Source of the DNA: Primula veris
Lineage: Eukaryota > Streptophyta > Magnoliopsida > Ericales > Primulaceae
DNA length: 64,000 nt
Direction: 5' to 3'
Assembly: GCA_963682055.1 (NCBI GenBank)
Contig: OY821750.1
Coordinates: forward strand, 27,598,402-27,662,401
The notes under the pieces are model-generated. The model was not told the origin of the DNA, searched no databases, and was given only the letters and a program-made list of their open reading frames with translations. Below are positions 57,466 through 64,000 of this stretch, in pieces. The position numbers were made by a program, and so were the translations under genes. Position 1 is the first letter of the stretch, and every line of letters begins with the position of its first letter.

Positions 57466-58732
57466 TGTTAGGACCAGATTTCTGGTCTAAATATTGTTTA
57501 TTGTCTATTGGTTTTTACTAAATAAATCCTAACTGTTATTAAGAACTAAGACAGGATTGACAGGTTCCAAGTACCAGTTGCAACCTAAGTTACAACCTAC
57601 TAAGTTAGTAGTATTAGGTTTCAAGTACTAGTTGCAACCTAAGTTACAACCTGTGTTGACAGGTTTCAAGTAATGTTGCAACCTCAGTTGCAACCACGAG
57701 TTCAAACCTACTGCGAAGCAGAATTCTGTCTTGTTTCATTATTCTACATTACTACTTGTTTAATGTTAAATCATTTGTTTTAAAGTATGTAGGATATATT
57801 CTCATATAGTCTTAACATGGTTAATATGCGTATATTGAGAATATCAAAGTGTTAAGGAAAGATGTTTTATAAAAGATATAAAGAGATTAGTTTATAAGGT
57901 TATGTTTCCTTTTAATATATATATCTCTATTCTTATGCTTGTCCTTATCACTTGTTTCAATCTTTTGATCCTTATAATATTCAGTAAAGATATGTTTAAA
58001 GATTGATTGATATGTGGAGTTAAATGTTTCATATGTTTATGAAAAGATATTATCTTTAAGAGATCATATCTTTATATGTTTCCTTTCAAAAGGAAAAGAT
58101 TAACTCCTACTTTCAAGTGTGTTACTAAACAGGTATTAATCAAAGATGATTAGAGTCAATCCATGCTGAAGAATCTCGTGATACTTGGAGAGATTGAAGC
58201 TAATCAACCAAGTCAAAAGCAATCAAAAGATATTGAAGATAGAAGATTGTTTTTACTTGTTTATATACTTAGTAACTTAAGCTTGTAAAGGTGTGTGTTC
58301 TAAATTATAAAGAACTTATTTTTCTAGAGAGAATACACGTGAGCTTTAAAAAGAAAACAATGGTGGGATGCCATTGATTTATAAGTGATAGTTATAGAGT
58401 AGGAGCAATATAGTGATAGGCAGAAAAACCTAGAGGGAGTCTAAGTTTTTCATTAAGACTTGAGTCATATATTGTAAGCTTTTTATAATATCATAATCTG
58501 GGTAAGTGCCCCGGAGACGTAGCCTAGTTAGGTGAACTCCGTTGTTAAATGTGCGTGTGAATTATTTCCAAGTACATTTAATTTTTAAAACAGTTCTGTC
58601 CATTAATACACTTGGTTCCAACTGCAGTTCCAACCTCACTTGGAACCTTATACACTTGGTTCCAACTGTAGTTCCAACTCCACTTGGAACCTTACTGCAA
58701 AACTGCATCTAGAACAGCGGATAGGAATTTCA
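57466..58732 (+). repeat. 5' LTR of element 2
   Basis: 1267 bp, TGTTAGGACC to GGAATTTCA. It contains the R-U5-like region that element 1 lost from its 5' LTR. It has more GTTGCAAC/GTTACAAC units in U3 (57570-57705) and a duplicated ACACTTGGTTCCAACTG block near the end (58609-58690). Confidence 0.93.
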
Positions 58733-58733
58733 A

Positions 58734-58746
58734 TTGGTATCAGAGC
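58734..58746 (+). promoter_or_regulatory. Primer-binding site of element 2
   Basis: TTGGTATCAGAGC, one base after the LTR, as in element 1. Confidence 0.92.
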
Positions 58747-58791
58747 TTCACACTAGATCTTACTTAGTGTGGATCCTGTGTTCTAGTAACA

Positions 58792-60981
58792 ATGGACTTA
58801 ATGAGGGAAGGAAACGCCTTCAACAAACCTCCATTGCTTGAAGGAGGAGTAAACTATGGAGTATGGAAAATTAGAATGAGGTCTTTCATCAAACAGCAGA
58901 ATGAACATGCATGGAAGACTGTTATGTATGGATGGGAGGCTCCAACTACCATGGATAATGAAGGAGAACTGATTCTCTTACCTGAAGACAGATGGTCTGC
59001 TGAAGAAGACAGAAAATCAAGTGCCAACTCAACAGCCATAAACTTGATTTTTGCTGGTGTAACTCTCAGCGTATTCAGGTATACCTCTCATTGTGAAACA
59101 GCTAAAGAAGCATGGGATATTTTGCAAGTTACTTTTGAAGGAACCACTAAAGTAAAAGCTTTCAAACTTCAACAGTTAACTACCCAATTTGAGAACTTAA
59201 GAATGGAGGAAGATGAAAACATTGAACAATTTAATGGTAGAATCTGCCACATTGCTCATCAAGCTGGAACATTAGGTGAAAAATACAGTGATGCTAAACT
59301 TGTTAGGAAAACTCTTAGGTCACTCCCAGAAAGGTTTGAAATTAAGGTCACAGCTATTGAAGAATCAACTGACTTAGATAATCTGAAACTTGAAGAACTC
59401 ATAGGAAATCTAAGTACACATGAACTGAAATTCTTCAAGCATAAAAGACCAGAAAAGGGAATAGCATTTCAAGCTAAGAAATATGAATCTAATGCCTATG
59501 ATAAAATGAGTGATGAAGAACAACTAGCTTTCTTTGCAAAAAAGGTGTACAAGAAGTTTTATAAGAAAAAGGAGGATGATACTGGTTCATCTAAAAACTT
59601 TCAGAAAAAGGATAACCAGTTTAAGACAGAGTCTAGGTTCAATAATAACTCTACAGGAAAGTGGAATTCCAAAGAAAAGGATAACAAAGAATACAAATCT
59701 AAAGAGATTCAGTGTAGAGAATGTAGAGGTTTTGGTCATATTCAGGCTGAGTGTGCAAACACTTTAAAAAGAAACAAAAATGCTTATATAACCACTCATA
59801 GTGATAGTGATTCTGAGAGTAACAGTGATGAAGAGGATGGTTCAAATTTTGTTAATTTCATGGGAATAATCACTGAAAAAGAACCTGCTTATGAAAGTGA
59901 CTGTGAGCAGGTTTCAACCCCAGTTACAACTGCCTGTGAAACATATAGCAGTGATGAGGAAGAACCTTCTGATGAAAACATTACTAAGCAATACCTTGTT
60001 CTGTATGAAAAGTATAAATGTCTGAGTAAACAATCCTTGATCATAAGCAAGCTGAATGTTGATCTAAAGGATGAGGTTAAAAATCTTACTGAGAAGCTTA
60101 AATTACAACTGGCTGAACTTACTGAAACTAAAAAGATAATAAAATTGCTGAATGTTTCTGCTTCAGATAAATTAGATGACATGCTGTCATATTCTAGAGG
60201 ATCCAAAGATATCAGTGGTCTAGGTTACTATGGTGGTAAGAGTACAGGAAAAACTACTTTTATTGAAGCTGTTACTAAAGCTAAAACTCATGATTTTGAT
60301 CACAAGGTTAGAAGCTCAGTTGCAACCAAAGTTGCAACCAGGAATAAAACTCAGGTTTATGTAAAGAAGGTTGGAAGCTCAGTTACAACCAAAGTTGCAA
60401 CCATGAACAAACTGAATAACTTTAGGTTGAAGTTGTGCAATTTCTGTAAAAAACCTGGTCATTCTGAAATCCAGTGTTATTTAAAAAGAAACATAAGGTA
60501 TATTTCCCAGAAAACCTGGTTGGCTTCTGTAAATAAAAATTTGAAATGGGTTTGGAAAGTTAAAGAAAAAGCAACTTTAGTTGCTAACAACAAAGCTGTT
60601 ATTAACTCTTTGAATGCTGTTACTTCTAATGATTGGTATTTTGACAGTGGATGCTCTAAGCATATGACAGGTACTGCAAGCCTCCTAAAAAATGTCACCA
60701 TTCTTACAGGTAACACTGTTGTGTTTGGAGGTGGAGATACAGGTAAAATTACTGATAAAGGTACCTTAAACAAACCTGGAATGCCTGATATTGAGGATGT
60801 TTTTCTTGTAGATAGTCTAAAAGCTAATCTTATTAGTATCAGTCAACTCTGTGATAATGAAATGACTGTTAAATTTGACAAAGAAAGGTGTCTAATTACT
60901 AATCTTAACAATGATTTAATCATGACTGGAGTTAGATCAACCAACAGTTGCTATGTGTTTGAAAAAGCTGAAAAAGAGTAA
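58792..60981 (+). CDS. Copia Gag-protease polyprotein of element 2 (729 aa, ends early)
   Basis: Retrotransposon capsid protein and aspartic protease. The Gag N terminus has NYGVWKIRMRSF (res. 21-32) and a UBN2-type domain to about residue 215, with Gly205 intact where element 1 has a stop. CCHC knuckle 1 is C308-C311-H316-C321, in CRECRGFGHIQAEC. An acidic Ser/Asp-rich stretch follows (HSDSDSESNSDEED), then a coiled-coil-like Lys/Glu/Leu region. Knuckle 2 is near residues 549-562 (CNFCKKPGHSEIQC). Protease active site DSGCSKHMTG is at 618-627. The frame stops at 60979-60981 because a deletion removed the pre-integrase zinc domain and the first part of integrase. Confidence 0.92.
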   Translation: MDLMREGNAFNKPPLLEGGVNYGVWKIRMRSFIKQQNEHAWKTVMYGWEAPTTMDNEGELILLPEDRWSAEEDRKSSANSTAINLIFAGVTLSVFRYTSHCETAKEAWDILQVTFEGTTKVKAFKLQQLTTQFENLRMEEDENIEQFNGRICHIAHQAGTLGEKYSDAKLVRKTLRSLPERFEIKVTAIEESTDLDNLKLEELIGNLSTHELKFFKHKRPEKGIAFQAKKYESNAYDKMSDEEQLAFFAKKVYKKFYKKKEDDTGSSKNFQKKDNQFKTESRFNNNSTGKWNSKEKDNKEYKSKEIQCRECRGFGHIQAECANTLKRNKNAYITTHSDSDSESNSDEEDGSNFVNFMGIITEKEPAYESDCEQVSTPVTTACETYSSDEEEPSDENITKQYLVLYEKYKCLSKQSLIISKLNVDLKDEVKNLTEKLKLQLAELTETKKIIKLLNVSASDKLDDMLSYSRGSKDISGLGYYGGKSTGKTTFIEAVTKAKTHDFDHKVRSSVATKVATRNKTQVYVKKVGSSVTTKVATMNKLNNFRLKLCNFCKKPGHSEIQCYLKRNIRYISQKTWLASVNKNLKWVWKVKEKATLVANNKAVINSLNAVTSNDWYFDSGCSKHMTGTASLLKNVTILTGNTVVFGGGDTGKITDKGTLNKPGMPDIEDVFLVDSLKANLISISQLCDNEMTVKFDKERCLITNLNNDLIMTGVRSTNSCYVFEKAEKE

Positions 60982-63410
60982 TGCTTAAAACTCTGTGCTT
61001 AAAACTGCAACTTGAAAAAGGTTCCACTAGTGGTAATATTGCTAGGATTAGAAGTGATCATGGAACTGAATTTGAAAATATCAGGTTTAAAGAATTCTGC
61101 AACTCCTTAGGAATATGTCATGAGTTCTCTGCTCCAAAGACTCCTCAGCAAAATGGCATAGTTGAAAGGAAAAATAGAACCATTCAGGAAATGGCTAGAG
61201 TAATGCTTAACTCTAAGAAACTTGCCAATAGATTTTGGGCTGAAGCTGTTAATACTGCCTGTCATATAGTTAATAGAGTTTATATTACTAAAGGTACTTC
61301 CATGACAGCTTATGAAATATGGAAAGGTAGAAAACCCAATGTAAAGTATTTTCAAGTTTTTGGATGTGTTTGCTATATTCTCAGAGATAGAGAGCATCTT
61401 GGTAAATTTGACTCTAAAAGTGATAAAGGGATTTTTCTTGGTTATGCTCAGAATAGTAGAGCATTTAGAGTCTTCAATCAAAGAACAAACTGTGTTATGG
61501 AATCTTATAATGTGTTATTTGATGACCTAAAAACTGTTGATGAGATTACAGGTGATGATAAACAGGCTGAGACTACAGAAAAAGAGAAAGAAGAAACACA
61601 ACAAACTGGAAGTCCCAGAGTGGTTGGAAGTCCAGTTGCAACTGAGGTTACAACTGAGGTTGGAACTGAGGTTGGAACCACAGTTGAAACCCAAAATGCT
61701 GTTGAATCTGAAGAAGAAGAAGAAAGTTCTCATGCTCAGTCAACTAGCAGGCCTCGCTATGTAAGGACTCAGAAAAATCATTCTCTTGACAATGTCATAG
61801 GAGAAGTTACTTCAGGTATGAAAACCAGAGGTAAAAGAAATAATGTTGTTCACTTTGCTTGTTATATCTCTCAGTTAGAACCTAAGAATATAAAAGAAGC
61901 TCTAGAAGATAGTGAATGGATTTTAGCTATGCAGGATGAATTGGCCCAATTTGAGAGAAATGATGTATGGAATTTAGTACCCAGACCTTCTAATAAAAAT
62001 GTTATAGGGACTAAATGGATTTTTAGAAATAAAAGTGATGAGGATGGAGTGATTATCAGGAATAAAGCTAGGTTGGTAGCTCAAGGGTATACACAAATTG
62101 AGGGAATTGACTTTGATGAAACCTTTGCTCCTGTAGCTAGAATTGAATCAATTAGAATGCTACTATCTCTTGCATGTCTGTATGATTTTAAATTGTTTCA
62201 ACTTGACATAAAGAGTGCTTTTCTTAATGGTGTGATTAATGAAGAGGTTTATGTCAGTCAACCTAAGGGATTTGAAGATCCTAACTTTCCTGAACATGTT
62301 TATTTGCTGAAAAAGGCCTTGTATGGTCTTAAGCAAGCCCCTAGAGCTTGGCATGATAGATTAACCAAGTTTTTGCTTGAAAAAGGTTTTAAAAGAGGGG
62401 GAGTTGATAAAACTCTGTTTACAAAGAAAACTACAAAGGATATAATTGTTGCTCAAATATATGTTGATGACATTGTGTTTGGCTCATCTTCTACTAATAG
62501 GATAGAAGAATTCATTTCTGATATGAAAAATGAATTTGAAATGAGTGGTGGAGGTGAATTGACTTACTTTCTAGGATTGCAAGTTAAACAGAATGAGAAA
62601 GGGATTTTTCTATGTCAAAGCAAGTATGCAGACAATCTTGTTAAGAAGTTTGGTCTAAGTGAGAGTAAAGAAAAGAGAACTCCTATGAGTACTACTCTTA
62701 AACTGTCTAAAAATGATAAAGGAAAAAGTGTTTGTCCCAGTCTTTATAGATCCATGATTGGAAGTTTGCTGTATTTAACTGCTAGTAGACCAGACCTTTG
62801 CTTAAGTGTAGGAGTTTGTGCCAGATATCAAGCAAATCCTTTAGAACCTCATCTTCTAGCTGTTAAAAGAATTCTAAGGTATGTAAAAGGAACACCTCAT
62901 CTAGGCCTATGGTATTCTAAAGATACAAACCATTTTCTTAGTGGCTACTGTGATGCAGATTGGGCAGGTAACATAGATGATAGAAAGAGTACTTCTGGTG
63001 GTTGTTTTTATTTTGGAAACAATCTTGTTTCTTGGTTCAGTAAAAAGCAAAATTGCATATCTTTATCTACTGCTGAGGCAGAATATGTTGCAGCTGGAAG
63101 TGGATGCACTCAACTTATTTGGATGAAACAAATGTTAACTGATTATAATGTTAAACAAGAGATATTAACTCTGTTTTGTGATAACAAAAGTGCTATAGAT
63201 TTAGCTAAAAATCCAGTTCAACATTCCAGAACCAAACATATTGATCTAAGGCATCATTTTATTAGAGAACTAGTTGAAGAAAAGAGCTTAATTTTAGAAC
63301 ATGTTTCAACTGAAAGACAATTAGCAGATATTTTCACAAAGCCCCTTGATACAAACAAGTTTGAATCATTAAGAAGTGACATAGGGGTATGTCATTATCA
63401 ATCTAATTGA
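60981..63410 (+). CDS. Copia integrase (C-terminal part)-RT-RNase H of element 2 (809 aa)
   Basis: The A of its ATG is the last base of the upstream stop (TAATG), so the two frames overlap by one base. The visible integrase starts after the first catalytic Asp: second Asp in IRSDHGTEFEN, catalytic Glu in QQNGIVERKN. The linker contains SPVATEVTTEVGTEVG. Reverse transcriptase: KWIFRNKSDEDG, LDIKSAFLNG, YVDD at 62460-62471. RNase H: CDADWAGN, STAEAEYVAAG, DNKSAIDLA, HSRTKHIDLRHHF. RT and RNase H look complete; integrase is not. Whether the ORF is ever translated is unknown, since the normal product is one polyprotein. Confidence 0.92.
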   Translation: MLKTLCLKLQLEKGSTSGNIARIRSDHGTEFENIRFKEFCNSLGICHEFSAPKTPQQNGIVERKNRTIQEMARVMLNSKKLANRFWAEAVNTACHIVNRVYITKGTSMTAYEIWKGRKPNVKYFQVFGCVCYILRDREHLGKFDSKSDKGIFLGYAQNSRAFRVFNQRTNCVMESYNVLFDDLKTVDEITGDDKQAETTEKEKEETQQTGSPRVVGSPVATEVTTEVGTEVGTTVETQNAVESEEEEESSHAQSTSRPRYVRTQKNHSLDNVIGEVTSGMKTRGKRNNVVHFACYISQLEPKNIKEALEDSEWILAMQDELAQFERNDVWNLVPRPSNKNVIGTKWIFRNKSDEDGVIIRNKARLVAQGYTQIEGIDFDETFAPVARIESIRMLLSLACLYDFKLFQLDIKSAFLNGVINEEVYVSQPKGFEDPNFPEHVYLLKKALYGLKQAPRAWHDRLTKFLLEKGFKRGGVDKTLFTKKTTKDIIVAQIYVDDIVFGSSSTNRIEEFISDMKNEFEMSGGGELTYFLGLQVKQNEKGIFLCQSKYADNLVKKFGLSESKEKRTPMSTTLKLSKNDKGKSVCPSLYRSMIGSLLYLTASRPDLCLSVGVCARYQANPLEPHLLAVKRILRYVKGTPHLGLWYSKDTNHFLSGYCDADWAGNIDDRKSTSGGCFYFGNNLVSWFSKKQNCISLSTAEAEYVAAGSGCTQLIWMKQMLTDYNVKQEILTLFCDNKSAIDLAKNPVQHSRTKHIDLRHHFIRELVEEKSLILEHVSTERQLADIFTKPLDTNKFESLRSDIGVCHYQSN

Positions 63411-64000
63411 ATACTTTTGCTAAATATGTCTGTATTGAGTACCTTTAATAAGTTTTATTTCTAAGGTTAAAGTCTTATTTTGAGCTATGATGTTTTTGTC
63501 TTGAAAAAGCCGCTTTTTGGTGCCTCAAAAACAGATGTGAGGTAACTTGTCCTTCAAAAACCTCTCTGGTAATAGAGTTGCAAGCACAAAGTGCAATTTT
63601 TTTTATGATGGTTGCAAGTTCAGTTGCAACATCAGTTGAAACCTCACACTCTCAATAGTTGGTTGGAAGTTCAGTTGCAACATCAGTTGAAACCTCGTGT
63701 TAAAAATACTGGTTGCAAGCTCAGTTGTAACATCAGTTGAAACCTCAGTCTATTCTATAACTGCCAAGACAAAGTCTTGTTATTTTTTGACATCACTTAT
63801 ACTCTTTCCTTGCTGAGGTCATCAAACTAGTTTTTGTGTAGAAATAAAAACGGATTTGCTCAATTTAATCTCCTAAAATTTAATCTTTATTAGAGTTATT
63901 CTTTGATAAACATATTTTCGTGAGTAAATTGCTAGGTTTCTTTTGTTCTCCTATAAGTTAGATATCTGTTTAAGTGTTCTTTATCTTGAATCAAGTCAAA
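63411..64000 (+). other. Post-pol region of element 2 with three imperfect repeats
   Basis: Non-coding in the part visible. Three units of about 37 bp at 63609-63646, 63661-63697 and 63711-63748 each contain (G)GTTG(C/G)AAG(T/C)TCAGTTG, then AACATCAGTTGAAACCTC. In SIRE-lineage elements a further ORF often follows pol; if present it would start beyond the window. Confidence 0.7.

Larger units (their letters stand above)
57466..64000 (+). mobile_element. Ty1/copia retrotransposon, SIRE/Maximus-like, element 2 (runs off the window)
   Basis: It is inserted in copy B after CTGGT; copy A shows the uninterrupted CCTGGTATTAGCC at 7532-7544. The 5' LTR is 57466-58732, the primer-binding site 58734-58746, and the coding region 58792-63410. 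Then follows a non-coding stretch with GTTGCAAC-type repeats, and the 3' LTR lies outside. It is a close relative of element 1, with most proteins differing at few positions. It keeps the catalytic YVDD box, but an integrase deletion with frameshift disables it. Confidence 0.93.

Overview
This window looks like nuclear DNA of a flowering plant, probably a eudicot. It is AT-rich and gene-poor, with no operons or tRNA/rRNA genes. It is packed with plant transposon families: SIRE/Maximus-type Ty1/copia, Ty3/gypsy LTRs, L1-type LINEs, pogo/Lemi-like, hAT, Harbinger-like, CACTA-like and Mutator-like foldback elements. I could not identify the species. I see no intact host gene. The only recognisable host gene is an F-box/kelch-repeat gene, present as two decayed copies.

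Layout. (1) 1-7537 is one copy (A) of a segmental duplication whose second copy (B) is at 47112-57465. Both carry the same old MITEs, minisatellites, T-rich arrays, a small TATA-headed ORF and the N-terminal part of the F-box/kelch pseudogene. In A the C-terminal part of that pseudogene is split by a solo gypsy LTR (7899-9787). (2) 10222-17545 is a SIRE-like copia element, dead by two nonsense codons, a YVDD-to-YVDE change and loss of its 3' third. It has a perfect 5-bp target duplication. (3) 17546-20690 has no recognisable gene. (4) 21250-26630 is a large inverted repeat with arms of about 2.5-2.8 kb and a loop near 24060-24170. Each arm carries a 1.2-kb poly(A) retroposon, and each has a different private MITE. 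A third, direct copy lies at 37620-39560. (5) 28456-30660 holds a copia LTR scrap and a pogo-like element with a broken DDD transposase. (6) 30665-37570 is a third, more diverged and rearranged copy (C) of the A/B segment, interrupted by a deleted gypsy element (33231-36605). (7) 39565-41045 is a 5'-truncated L1 reverse transcriptase. (8) 41941-43130 is a hairpin locus with arms of about 0.5 kb built of 60-bp repeats. (9) 43767-45572 holds three MITEs. (10) Copy B contains three insertions absent from A: a Harbinger-like element, a hAT element, and a second SIRE-like copia element (57466 to beyond the window end).

The most interesting structures are the paired A/B copies, which give a clean before/after record of insertions. 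Next are the two inverted-repeat loci, which could make long double-stranded RNA. Last is a GTTGCAAC-type motif repeated in both LTR and coding parts of the copia family. I found no novel protein-coding system.
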